A DNA stretch of 64,000 nt from Thioclava arctica. GTDB taxonomy: Bacteria; Pseudomonadota; Alphaproteobacteria; Rhodobacterales; Rhodobacteraceae. Positions 7,316-15,191 of the stretch are shown one piece after another. The stretch lies in NCBI RefSeq assembly GCF_040892615.1, contig NZ_JBFRYC010000001.1, positions 186,001-250,000 of the forward strand, in the 5' to 3' direction. Both the position numbers and the translations under genes were made by a program. The stretch's first letter is position 1. Each line of letters begins with the position of its first letter. The notes under the pieces are model-generated. The model was not told the origin of the DNA. It ran no database searches and was given only the letters and a program-made list of their open reading frames with translations.

Positions 7316-8430
7316 ATCCGCTCGACCACAACCGATCCCACCGAATAGCCCGCCCCGAAAGAGCAGATCAACCCCAGATCGCCCGGGGCGAAGTCATTGG
7401 AATGTTTCGCAAACGCGATGATCGAGCCTGCCGATGACGTGTTGGCATAGTCTTGCAGGATATTGGGTTGCTCGCCGGGTTCCGGGTCGCGCCCCAGCAC
7501 CTTGCGGCCCAGAAAATCGTTCATCGTTTTGTTGGCCTGATGCAGCCAGAGGCGGCGCAGATCTTCGGGCTTCACGCCGGTCTCTGCGAGATGCGCAAGA
7601 ACGTGCTGCGCGACCATCGGCATCACCTCTTTGAACACTTTGCGACCCTCTTGCATGAACTGCATATCACGCCGATCCGCGACGCCATCGGGGCGGGTGC
7701 GACGCAGGAAACCGTTATTGTTGCGAATGTTATTGGAAAATTCCGTGGCGCAGCGCGAGGACCGGATCAAAAAGCCCTGCGTATCATCTTCGCGCCGCTC
7801 GATCAGGGTTGCGGTGGCGACATCGCCGAAGATGAAATGGCAATCGCGGTCGCGCCATTCGAGATGGCCCGAGGTGATCTCGGGGTTCACTACCAGCGCG
7901 CGGCGCACCGACCCGGTGCGGATCATGTCAGCAGCGGCCTGAATCCCGAAGGTCGCGGAGGAGCAGGCGACATTCATATCGAAAGCAAAGCCACCCGCCC
8001 CCAGAAGCTTTTGAATTTCAATCGCAATTGCGGGGTAAGCGCGTTCCATATTTGAGGCGGCGCAGATCACGAGATCGATGTCTTCGCCCTTGCGACTGGC
8101 CATTTCCAGCGCCTGATTGCAGGCATCGAGCGCGATTTCGGCCATGATGCCGGGCTCATCATCCGAGCGTTGACGCAAGCGCGGATACATCCGCGCGGGG
8201 TCCAGAACGCCGTCCTTGTCCATCACATAGCGCTGCTCGATCCCCGAGGCCTTGAGGATGAATTCCACCGAGGAATGATCCTTGGCCGCGACATCGCCTG
8301 CGGCAATCGCGGCGGCATTTTCGGCGTTGAAGAGGTCGGCATAGGCGTTAAAGCTCTCGACCAGTTCGGCATTGGTGATGGTTTGCGGCGGGGTGAAAAC
8401 CCCGGTTCCGGTAATGACGGCTTGCTGCAT
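7312..8430 (-). CDS. Beta-ketoacyl-ACP synthase III-like protein (FabH/thiolase fold)
   Basis: A 372-residue condensing enzyme of the thiolase superfamily. The Cys-His-Asn triad of FabH-type synthases is intact: Cys156 in NVACSSATFG, His297 in LWLHQANK and Asn330 in DYANTSSAGS. It should condense an acyl-CoA or acyl-ACP with malonyl-ACP, or make a related C-C bond. It is longer than FabH (about 320) because of an inserted stretch near residues 25-100, so it is probably not the housekeeping fabH, which normally sits with plsX. It is the last gene of the leftward ybjN-proC-csaA-dehydrogenase run, 42 nt after its neighbour. The ATG giving MQQAVITGTG follows an AGGAG. Confidence 0.85.
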   Translation of the reverse strand: MQQAVITGTGVFTPPQTITNAELVESFNAYADLFNAENAAAIAAGDVAAKDHSSVEFILKASGIEQRYVMDKDGVLDPARMYPRLRQRSDDEPGIMAEIALDACNQALEMASRKGEDIDLVICAASNMERAYPAIAIEIQKLLGAGGFAFDMNVACSSATFGIQAAADMIRTGSVRRALVVNPEITSGHLEWRDRDCHFIFGDVATATLIERREDDTQGFLIRSSRCATEFSNNIRNNNGFLRRTRPDGVADRRDMQFMQEGRKVFKEVMPMVAQHVLAHLAETGVKPEDLRRLWLHQANKTMNDFLGRKVLGRDPEPGEQPNILQDYANTSSAGSIIAFAKHSNDFAPGDLGLICSFGAGYSVGSVVVERI

Positions 8431-8472
8431 CGGCTCCTCCTGTCCCAACACTCAGGTGGGGCGCGCAAAAGG

Positions 8473-9423
8473 TCAAGCGGTGACGCGATTGGGCGGCGCG
8501 TTGCCGTCCCGAAACGCGATCAGATTATCCACCGCCATATGCCCCATCGCATCGCGCACCTCCAGCGCAGCGGTGCCCAGATGCGGCAGTAACGTGACGT
8601 TATCCAGCGCGCGCAGGGCCGCAGGCACATCGGGTTCGTGTTCATACACGTCCAATCCAGCCCCGGCGATCCCTCCCGCTTGCAGGGCCGCAATCAGCGC
8701 GGTTTCCTGCACGATATCGCCGCGTGCGATGTTGATCAGATGCGCATGGGGTTGCAGTTTTGCGATCTCGGGCGCGCCGATGAGGTGATGCGTTGCTGGG
8801 CTTGCGGGCACGGCGATGACGACGAAATCGCACATTTTCAACAATTCGTCCTGGCTGACCTGACGGGCGGGCAGGCCGGGATCAGGCAGGGGGGAGCGTT
8901 TGGTAAACAGTACCTCCATGCCAAAGCCGTAATGGCAGCGCTTGGCGATTGCGGTACCGATCCGTCCCATGCCGATGATGCCCACGCGTTTGCCCGTCAC
9001 GTGTTGGCCCAGAAACTGCGTTGGCGTCCAGCCGGTCCAGTCGCCACGCCGCACATAGCGCTCGCCCGCGCCTGCGCGCCGCGCGCTCATCAAGATCAGC
9101 GTCATCGCGATATCGGCAGTGGCATCGGTGACCGCGCCGGGCGTGTTGGAGACCGTGACGCCAGCGGCTTGGGCGGCGGCGACATCGATATGGTTATAGC
9201 CGACGCCGAAATTGGCGACCATTTTTGCGCGCGGCGGGGCGGCAAAGGTCTGCGCGTTTAGGCGATCCCCGAGCGTGACCAAAAGCGCGTCATAGTCAGC
9301 CAGCGCTTGCGCGGCCTCGTCGGCCTCCATCGGGGCTGCACCATTGCGAAAGGTCACGTCAAATTCGCGCGCCACACGGGCCTCGACCTCGGGGGTCAAT
9401 TCACGGGTTACAAGCAGTTTCAT
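8473..9423 (-). CDS. D-2-hydroxyacid dehydrogenase (glyoxylate/hydroxypyruvate reductase type)
   Basis: NAD(P)H-dependent oxidoreductase of the D-isomer 2-hydroxyacid dehydrogenase family, likely reducing glyoxylate, hydroxypyruvate or a similar 2-oxoacid. The NAD site is KRVGIIGMGRIGTAIAKR. The catalytic Arg sits in NIARGDIV, the Glu in YEHEPDV and the His in LLPHLGTA. The 316-residue length is typical. ATG at 9423 shares a base with the csaA stop (TGATG); the TTG one codon earlier is less likely. A second family member lies at 48.6-49.6 kb with 30-50% apparent similarity by eye, so two related reductases occur in the window. Confidence 0.9.
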   Translation of the reverse strand: MKLLVTRELTPEVEARVAREFDVTFRNGAAPMEADEAAQALADYDALLVTLGDRLNAQTFAAPPRAKMVANFGVGYNHIDVAAAQAAGVTVSNTPGAVTDATADIAMTLILMSARRAGAGERYVRRGDWTGWTPTQFLGQHVTGKRVGIIGMGRIGTAIAKRCHYGFGMEVLFTKRSPLPDPGLPARQVSQDELLKMCDFVVIAVPASPATHHLIGAPEIAKLQPHAHLINIARGDIVQETALIAALQAGGIAGAGLDVYEHEPDVPAALRALDNVTLLPHLGTAALEVRDAMGHMAVDNLIAFRDGNAPPNRVTA

Positions 9424-9758
9424 CAAAACATCCTTCCGCCCAAGGGCACGTCTTGGCCAGGTCCAAGCAACACCACCTCGCCCTCGGCATCGGGGATGCC
9501 GAGCACCAGCGCCTCGGACATGAACGGGCCGATCTGGCGGGGCGGGAAATTCACCACGCCCAAGACCTGACGGCCGATAAGCTCTTCTGGTGTATAGTGT
9601 TTCGTGATCTGGGCAGAGGATTTCTTGACCCCGATCTCATCACCGTAATCGACCCAAAGCTTGATCGCGGGTTTGCGCGCTTCGGGGAAGGGTTCGGCGC
9701 GCAGCACGCATCCGACGCGAATATCGACCTTGAGGAAATCGTCAAAGCTGATCGTCAT
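9423..9758 (-). CDS. csaA: tRNA-binding protein, CsaA-like
   Basis: Small OB-fold protein of 111 residues, the free-standing homologue of the tRNA-binding domain of methionyl- and phenylalanyl-tRNA synthetase; CsaA family members bind tRNA and were described as export-related chaperones. Diagnostic segments are FLKVDIRVG, KPAIKLWVDYG, QVLGVVNFPPRQIG and SEALVLG. It overlaps proC upstream by ATGA and the hydroxyacid dehydrogenase downstream by TGATG, so it is translated as part of this operon. The exact cellular role is not resolved by sequence. Confidence 0.93.
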   Translation of the reverse strand: MTISFDDFLKVDIRVGCVLRAEPFPEARKPAIKLWVDYGDEIGVKKSSAQITKHYTPEELIGRQVLGVVNFPPRQIGPFMSEALVLGIPDAEGEVVLLGPGQDVPLGGRMF

Positions 9759-10567
9759 TTTCCCAGCTCCCGATTGCGGGCGATATTGGCGGCTACGGCG
9801 CGGCGCATCAGCGGCGCCATGCCGGTATCCGGGTCCATCAGCACCTCAAGCGCGGCTGCCGTAGTGCCGCCCGGAGAGGTGACGTTCTCGCGCAATTTGC
9901 CGGGCGTCTCATCGCTGCGCTCGGCCAATTCGCCCGCCCCGCCAACCGTCGCCTTGGCCAGTTGCAGCGCCAGGTCCGGGGCAAGCCCTTCGGCCTCGCC
10001 CGCTGCTGCCATTACTTCGATCAGGTGAAACACATAGGCCGGGCCCGAGCCCGAAACCCCGATCACCGCATCCATCTGATCTTCGTATTCCAGCCGCACG
10101 ACCTGACCTACGCCGGTCATCAACTCTTCAGCCATATCAAGATCTTGGGCGGTGGCTTTCGGGTTGCCAACGATCGCCGTCACACCGCGCCCGATCGCGG
10201 CGGGGGTGTTGGGCATGGCGCGCACAAGGCGGGTGTCAGCGCCCAGCATCCGCTCATACCCGGCCATCGTGATGCCCGCCGCCACCGTCAGAAACAGCGT
10301 ATCGCCCGCCGCCATCGCCGAAAGATGCGGCAAGGCATCGGCCATCATCTGCGGTTTGACCGCGACCAGTACCACGGCAGGATTTGCGGGAAGATCGGTG
10401 TTGAGATGTACACCTGCGTTTTGCAGCCAGTCAGCCGGATGCGGGTCAATCACCCAGACTGCGCCCGCAGACAAGCCCCCCTTGAGCAGCCCCTGCAAGA
10501 TCGCGCCGCCCATTCGGCCGCAGCCCAAAATCACCAGACCACGTTTGGAAATACTGTCAAAACTCAT
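9755..10567 (-). CDS. proC: Pyrroline-5-carboxylate reductase
   Basis: Last step of proline synthesis: reduces 1-pyrroline-5-carboxylate with NAD(P)H. The Rossmann motif LGCGRMGGAI lies near residues 13-22; RAMPNTPAAIGRG and the C-terminal SGSGPAYVFHLIEVMAAAGEA and TSPGGTTAAALEVL are the ProC signature. The 270-residue length fits. The ATG (MSFDSISKRG) was chosen because the longer frame overruns the upstream ybjN-like gene. The 3' end overlaps csaA by 4 nt and its start lies 26 nt after the ybjN-like stop. Confidence 0.96.
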   Translation of the reverse strand: MSFDSISKRGLVILGCGRMGGAILQGLLKGGLSAGAVWVIDPHPADWLQNAGVHLNTDLPANPAVVLVAVKPQMMADALPHLSAMAAGDTLFLTVAAGITMAGYERMLGADTRLVRAMPNTPAAIGRGVTAIVGNPKATAQDLDMAEELMTGVGQVVRLEYEDQMDAVIGVSGSGPAYVFHLIEVMAAAGEAEGLAPDLALQLAKATVGGAGELAERSDETPGKLRENVTSPGGTTAAALEVLMDPDTGMAPLMRRAVAANIARNRELGK

Positions 10568-10593
10568 GGTGCCCCCTTTGTGTTGGGGGCAGA

Positions 10594-11097
10594 TTAGGCG
10601 CGCCCGTAGGCCTCTGCAATGGCGACCTGCATCGCATTCTCGGGAGTGCGCTCGCCCCAGGTCGCGAGTTGGAAGGCCGGGTAGAATCGCTCTGACGAGG
10701 CAACCGCCGCCCCGATCAACCGGTCGATCTGCTCGGGTCCGGGCATCTGACCGCCTGACAAGACCAGACCGTTGCGCCAGACCATCAGCCGTTGATCGGG
10801 CCAGAAGGTAAACGCACCTGTCCAAACCCGGTCATTGACGCGGTTCAAAAGGTCATAGAGTGCGGGCTCGCGCGCTGTGGGCGGGTCCATCTCGAAGGTG
10901 CAAATCAGGCGCAGGGTTTCATCACTGTCAGACCAGGCCAGCGTGATTGAATAGCTCCGCCATTGCCCCTCAACCGCCATCGCGATCTGGTCGTCGGTCA
11001 CCCGGTCAAATTGCCAGTCATGCGCCTCCGCCAGCGTTTCCACGATGTCGATCGGGTGCAGTTCTTCGACGTTCAGATAGTCTTCACTCAGTGCCAT
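10594..11097 (-). CDS. YbjN domain-containing protein
   Basis: A 167-residue cytosolic acidic protein of the YbjN family (type III secretion chaperone-like fold), recognisable by the FDRVTDDQIAMAVEGQWRSY start of the domain and the WPDQRLMVWRNGLVL core. YbjN proteins are linked to stress tolerance and protein interactions, but the molecular job is unknown. It is the first gene of the leftward operon continuing into proC; in alphaproteobacteria this ybjN-proC pairing is common. The start ATG opens MALSEDYLNVEELHP. Confidence 0.88.
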   Translation of the reverse strand: MALSEDYLNVEELHPIDIVETLAEAHDWQFDRVTDDQIAMAVEGQWRSYSITLAWSDSDETLRLICTFEMDPPTAREPALYDLLNRVNDRVWTGAFTFWPDQRLMVWRNGLVLSGGQMPGPEQIDRLIGAAVASSERFYPAFQLATWGERTPENAMQVAIAEAYGRA

Positions 11098-11496
11098 GCT
11101 CGTATCCCCCTGCCTTCTTTGGCGCCCCGAGGTGCAGCTCCCCTAAGGCTTGTCGGCTATACAAGGATCGGCGGTTCACGCGCCTTTCCATACTACATAT
11201 CGTGTAGGCGAGGAGGCGCTGTGTAAAGCAATTTCTGGTGGATAACCCGGGGCTGCACCACGATATCTGGGGATAGTCTATCCACAGCCTTCGGTGCGTC
11301 GATCAAGGAAACTTCGGCAACGCATTGATAAAAATCAGGTAATGCTGTTTTCGCGCAAAAATAGAGCGGCATCTGCGTTTTTGGGCCTTGGCCTGTCGTC
11401 TCTGTGGGGTTGGCGGGGCGCGGACCCTGTGAGAGTTTGAACGAACCGGGCGTTGCTTTCGCCACGCGCGCCGCTGCGATCACACAGGAGCCCTGC
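11098..11496. promoter_or_regulatory. Divergent 399-bp intergenic region with a 21-bp palindrome
   Basis: No gene is seen here. It contains a near-perfect palindrome at 11267-11287, with 9 of 10 base pairs matching around T11277: CTG, one mismatched G/A position, GGATAG, T, CTATCC, CAG. Its right half carries CTATCCACA (11278-11286), one base from a DnaA box, and 30 nt to the left a reverse-strand TTATCCACC (11237-11245) is another one-off. This looks like regulator-binding DNA for the ybjN operon and/or the lyase operon. An origin is unlikely because no AT-rich unwinding tract is present. Confidence 0.4.
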
Positions 11497-12540
11497 ATGC
11501 GAGACAGCCTCATCAACCCGTATCGTGGCACTGGACTTGGGCTGGGCTGCGAGATGCCAATCAGCGATTCGCGCGCAGCGATGGCGTTGATCGCGCGCTG
11601 TCCCGCCTATGCCCCGACGCCGCTGCGCGATGTGCCCGCGCTGGCTGCCCTAACCGGCGTGGCGCAGGTTCTCATCAAGGATGAGCGAGACCGGATGGGC
11701 TTGGGCAGTTTCAAGGCGCTTGGGGCGGCGCATGCGATAGCGCAGGAGGCGGTTGAGGCGGGGGGCGACACGCCCGCGCAGGCGCTGCAGGGCCGGGTCT
11801 ATGTCTGCGCAAGCGCTGGCAATCACGGGTTGTCGGTGGCGGCGGGGGCGCGAATTTTCGGGGCGCGCGCGGTGATCTATCTGGCCCAAAGCGTGCCCGA
11901 GGCCTTTGAAGAGCGTCTGCGCGCCAAGGGGGCCGAAGTGGTGCGCGCGGGCGAAACCTATGAGCAAAGCATGGCAGCCGCCCAAGCCGAGGCGCAAAGT
12001 CAGGGCTGGACGCTGCTGTCTGACAGCACTTGGCCGGGCTATATCACCCCGGCGCTGCGGGTGATGGAGGGCTATCTGGTCCTCGCCCACGAGATGTTGG
12101 CACAACTTGAAACCGCCCCGACCCATGTGCTGTTGCAAGCCGGGGTGGGCGGTTTGGCCGCGGCGGTGGCGGCGTTTATCCGCGCGAACTGGGGCGCGGC
12201 TCCGCAGATCATTGTCGTTGAACCCGACGCCGCGCCCGCCCTGATCGAAAGCATTCGCGCAGGCCATGTGGTGACGACCAGCGGCCCGGTTTCAATGATG
12301 GGGCGGCTGGATTGCAAGACCCCCTCGATGGTTGCGCTGGCAGGGCTGGCGCGCGATGCCGACCGCTTTGTCACGCTGTCAGAATCCGAGGCCGAGGCCG
12401 GGGTCGCGCAATTGGCCAAGCTGGGGCTTGCGACCACCGCGTCGGGCGGGGCGGGGCTGTGTGCCCTGATCGCGGGGCTTGATTTGGGCGCAGATGCGCG
12501 CGTGCTGGCGATCCTGAGCGAAACCCGCGAAGATGGCTGA
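11497..12540 (+). CDS. PLP-dependent ammonia-lyase, diaminopropionate ammonia-lyase (DpaL)-like
   Basis: Fold-type II pyridoxal-phosphate enzyme. Family landmarks are APTPLRDVPALAALTG, KDERDRMGLGSFKALG with Lys73 as the Schiff-base lysine, the phosphate-interacting SAGNHG (106-111), THVLLQAGVGG and IIVVEPD. The pattern is closest to DpaL, which converts 2,3-diaminopropionate to pyruvate and ammonia, although 347 residues is shorter than the 400 of Escherichia coli DpaL. Threonine dehydratase-like EutB of ectoine breakdown is the alternative. ATG at 11497 follows AGGAG. It overlaps the M24 hydrolase gene by 8 nt, and a EutA-like gene follows, so the operon probably degrades a diamino acid or modified amino acid. 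Confidence 0.8.
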   Translation: MRDSLINPYRGTGLGLGCEMPISDSRAAMALIARCPAYAPTPLRDVPALAALTGVAQVLIKDERDRMGLGSFKALGAAHAIAQEAVEAGGDTPAQALQGRVYVCASAGNHGLSVAAGARIFGARAVIYLAQSVPEAFEERLRAKGAEVVRAGETYEQSMAAAQAEAQSQGWTLLSDSTWPGYITPALRVMEGYLVLAHEMLAQLETAPTHVLLQAGVGGLAAAVAAFIRANWGAAPQIIVVEPDAAPALIESIRAGHVVTTSGPVSMMGRLDCKTPSMVALAGLARDADRFVTLSESEAEAGVAQLAKLGLATTASGGAGLCALIAGLDLGADARVLAILSETREDG

Positions 12541-13699
12541 GCGTTCGATGATCTTTGCCGCGCCAGAGTTTCGCGCGCGCACCGCGCGGCTGCAACGGGC
12601 GATGGCACGCGATGGGTTGGATGCGCTGTTGCTGACCCAGCCTGCCGATATTTTCTATGTCACCGGGTTTCTGACCCGGTTTTGGGAAAGCCCGGCGCGG
12701 GCGTGGTTTGTGATCGTGCCGGGCAGTGGCGAACCAGTCGCGGTGATTCCCGCGATCGGAGCTGATCTGATGGGGCGCTGCTGGATCAGCGATATCCGCA
12801 CTTGGGCGGCGCCGGACCCGCGCGATGACGGCATCAGTTTGCTGGCCGCGAGTTTGCGCGAAACGCTGCCGGGCACGGGGCGTATCGGGGTTGCGATGGC
12901 CGCCGAGACCCATCTGCGCATGCCTCTGGCCGATTTCGCCCGCCTGCGTGAGAGGCTTGCGCCGCACCGCTTTGTGGATGGCACCAAAGCGCTGCACTCG
13001 GTGCGCGAGATCAAATCCGAGGCCGAGATCGACAAGATCCGCGCCGCCTGCCTATTGGCCGATCGCGCCTTTGCCCGCGTTCCAGAGTTTGTGCGCCCCG
13101 GTGCAGCCCTTGGCGATGTGTTTCGCAGCTTTCAGATCGCGCTGCTGCAAGAGGGCGCGGATTGGGTCAGCTATGTCGCGGGCGGGGCCGGGCAGGGCGG
13201 ATATGGCGATGTGATCTCGCCAGCCGGGCCCGACCCGATCATGCCGGGCGATCTGGTGATGCTTGATACCGGGGCGGTGCGTGATGGCTATTTCTGCGAT
13301 TTTGACCGGAATTTTTCGATCGGGCCTGCCAGCGATGCGCTGCGCCGGGCGCATGACGTTTTGTTCGCGGCGACCGAGCGCGCGCTGGTGCGTCTGCGCC
13401 CCGCGATGACGGCGGCACAGGCCCATGCGGTGATGGCAGAGGCGATTGTGCAAGCGGGCGCTGTGCCTTTGGGCGGGCGGTTGGGCCATGGGTTGGGCGT
13501 GACGCTGACCGAGTGGCCCTCGTTCACGCCCCTTGATCACACCGAGCTGCGCGAGGGGATGGTGTTGACACTTGAGCCGGGGTTACAGATCGCACCGGGC
13601 AAGATCATGGTGCATGAGGAAAACATCGTTCTGCGCGCAGACGGACCCGAGTTGCTCTCGCCCCGCGCGCCCGCGACATTGCCCGAAATCCGCCTATGA
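12533..13699 (+). CDS. M24 family metallohydrolase (Xaa-Pro peptidase/creatinase fold)
   Basis: Two-domain pita-bread metalloenzyme of 388 residues: an N-terminal creatinase-type domain (about 12-150) and a C-terminal M24 domain (160-385). All five metal ligands are present: Asp245, Asp256, His319, Glu348 and Glu362, so it should be an active hydrolase. Family members include prolidases, creatinase and the ectoine hydrolase DoeA. The context, between a DpaL-like lyase and a EutA-like isomerase, suggests a small amide or cyclic amino-acid derivative rather than peptides. The start overlaps the lyase gene by 8 nt; an ATG five codons later is equally possible. It overlaps the next gene by ATGA. 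Confidence 0.87.
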   Translation: MAERSMIFAAPEFRARTARLQRAMARDGLDALLLTQPADIFYVTGFLTRFWESPARAWFVIVPGSGEPVAVIPAIGADLMGRCWISDIRTWAAPDPRDDGISLLAASLRETLPGTGRIGVAMAAETHLRMPLADFARLRERLAPHRFVDGTKALHSVREIKSEAEIDKIRAACLLADRAFARVPEFVRPGAALGDVFRSFQIALLQEGADWVSYVAGGAGQGGYGDVISPAGPDPIMPGDLVMLDTGAVRDGYFCDFDRNFSIGPASDALRRAHDVLFAATERALVRLRPAMTAAQAHAVMAEAIVQAGAVPLGGRLGHGLGVTLTEWPSFTPLDHTELREGMVLTLEPGLQIAPGKIMVHEENIVLRADGPELLSPRAPATLPEIRL

Positions 13700-14439
13700 C
13701 CCCGTTCCCCTATCAACTCACCGGGCCGATAGCAGAGACCGCTCTGGGTCTGATCGTGCTGCAAGCGGATGAAACGATCGAGCAGGATTTTCGCCGTCTT
13801 TTCAATGTTAAACAGACCTTGCTTTATGTCAGCCGTGTGCCCTCTGGCGATGCGCTGACGCCCGATACGATTGGCGAAATGGAACATCACCTGCCGCGTG
13901 CCGCCGCGCTGCTGCCCGCCTCGGTGCGCTTTGATGCACTGTGTTATGCCTGCACCTCGGGCACTGCGCTGATCGGGGCGGCGCGCGTGGCGCAGTTGAT
14001 TGCGCGCGATCAGGGCACGGAGCGCGTTACCAACCCGCTGAGCGCGGCGATTGCGGCGCTTAAGGCGTCGGGCGCGCGTCGGGTCGGGATCGTGTCGCCC
14101 TATGTCGCCTCGGTCAGCGGCCCCATTCGTGCGGCCTTTCAAGACGCGGGGTTCGACGTTCCCGCCACCCTGTCTTTTGGCGAAGAGATCGAGGCACGCG
14201 TGGCGCGTATCGACCCCGATTCGATCAGCGCCGCAGCGCGCGCCTTGGCGCGCCAGACAAAGCTTGATGCGATCTTTCTGTCATGCACCAACCTGCGCAC
14301 GCTCGACATTATTGATCCGCTTGAGGCCGAACTGGGGCTTGCGGTGCTTAGCAGCAATCAGGCGCTGGCCTGGCACATGGCCCAGATCGCGGGCGCGAAA
14401 CTGTCACCCGATGCGCCGGGGCAGTTGTGCCGCCCCTGA
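13696..14439 (+). CDS. Asp/Glu racemase superfamily protein, EutA/maleate isomerase-like
   Basis: A 247-residue enzyme of the two-cysteine racemase/isomerase superfamily that includes maleate cis-trans isomerase, arylmalonate decarboxylase and ectoine-utilisation protein EutA. The paired catalytic cysteines are Cys86 in CYACTSGT and Cys197 in FLSCTNLRT, so both acid-base residues are kept. VTNPLSAAIAALKA and RVGIVSPYV are typical of the EutA/maleate-isomerase branch. The start ATG overlaps the M24 gene stop by ATGA, closing a three-gene, translationally coupled operon. The exact substrate is unknown. Confidence 0.82.
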   Translation: MTPFPYQLTGPIAETALGLIVLQADETIEQDFRRLFNVKQTLLYVSRVPSGDALTPDTIGEMEHHLPRAAALLPASVRFDALCYACTSGTALIGAARVAQLIARDQGTERVTNPLSAAIAALKASGARRVGIVSPYVASVSGPIRAAFQDAGFDVPATLSFGEEIEARVARIDPDSISAAARALARQTKLDAIFLSCTNLRTLDIIDPLEAELGLAVLSSNQALAWHMAQIAGAKLSPDAPGQLCRP

Positions 14440-14504
14440 AATGGCGCGCAACGCGAAATAAGGCGATGAACCACATTGGATTTGATCTGACAGGAAGCAC
14501 GGTT

Positions 14505-14580
<76 letters not shown>

Positions 14581-14652
14581 TCACCGTGGCCGAATATTTC
14601 TCGCACGGGACGCGGCTTGTCAAGCGCTCGCCCCATGCTTCGACGCATTATT

Positions 14653-15096
14653 TCAGGCGTTCAGCGGCACATGCGATTTCACGAACTCGACCAGTTGCGC
14701 CGCCGGACGTGCCCCTGCGGCGCGCCCGACTTCGCGGCCCTTGGCAAACAGGATAAAGGCCGGGATGCCCTGAATGCGATAGCGCTGCGTGGCGGTCGGG
14801 TTGATCTGCGTATTGATCTTGGCAAGGCGCACATGCGGGCTGAGTTGCCCTGCCGCTTGTTGAAATTGCGGCGCCATTGCGCGGCACGGCCCACACCACG
14901 GCGCCCAGAAATCCACCAGCAGGGGCAGATCGTCTTTCTCGGCCTTGGCGAGGATCTTGAAATCGACTTCGGTCACTTTGCCTGTGATCAACTGGGCCCC
15001 GCAGGTGCCGCATTTTGCGCCCGCGCCCAGCTTGTCGCCCGGCACCCGGTTTGCCTGGCCGCATTCGAGACAGGTCACGCGATAGGATTGGGTCAT
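14653..15096 (-). CDS. trxC: Thioredoxin 2 (TrxC) with N-terminal zinc ribbon
   Basis: Cytosolic disulfide reductase. The active site WCGPC (Cys68, Cys71) lies in a thioredoxin fold with FWAPWCGPC and a cis-Pro in GIPAF. The extra N-terminal zinc ribbon, Cys9, Cys12, Cys29 and Cys32, marks TrxC rather than TrxA. The 147-residue length fits. The ATG at 15096 follows AGGAGGGGCGCA; an extension to 15126 is not supported. Next on the same strand upstream is the zinc-ribbon/SPFH operon, separated by 95 nt. Confidence 0.95.
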   Translation of the reverse strand: MTQSYRVTCLECGQANRVPGDKLGAGAKCGTCGAQLITGKVTEVDFKILAKAEKDDLPLLVDFWAPWCGPCRAMAPQFQQAAGQLSPHVRLAKINTQINPTATQRYRIQGIPAFILFAKGREVGRAAGARPAAQLVEFVKSHVPLNA

Positions 15097-15191
15097 TGCG
15101 CCCCTCCTTGAGACTATATTTGGCACTTATATCGGGGCGCATAGCACAGGTATCAAGGCGCAATCATGCCGCAGGGGGGCAATCCGCGCGC

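Noticed and set aside
11237..11286. DnaA-box-like sites as a replication origin
   Set aside because: Only two imperfect boxes, no AT-rich unwinding tract, and no dnaA/hemE/parAB-type neighbours.
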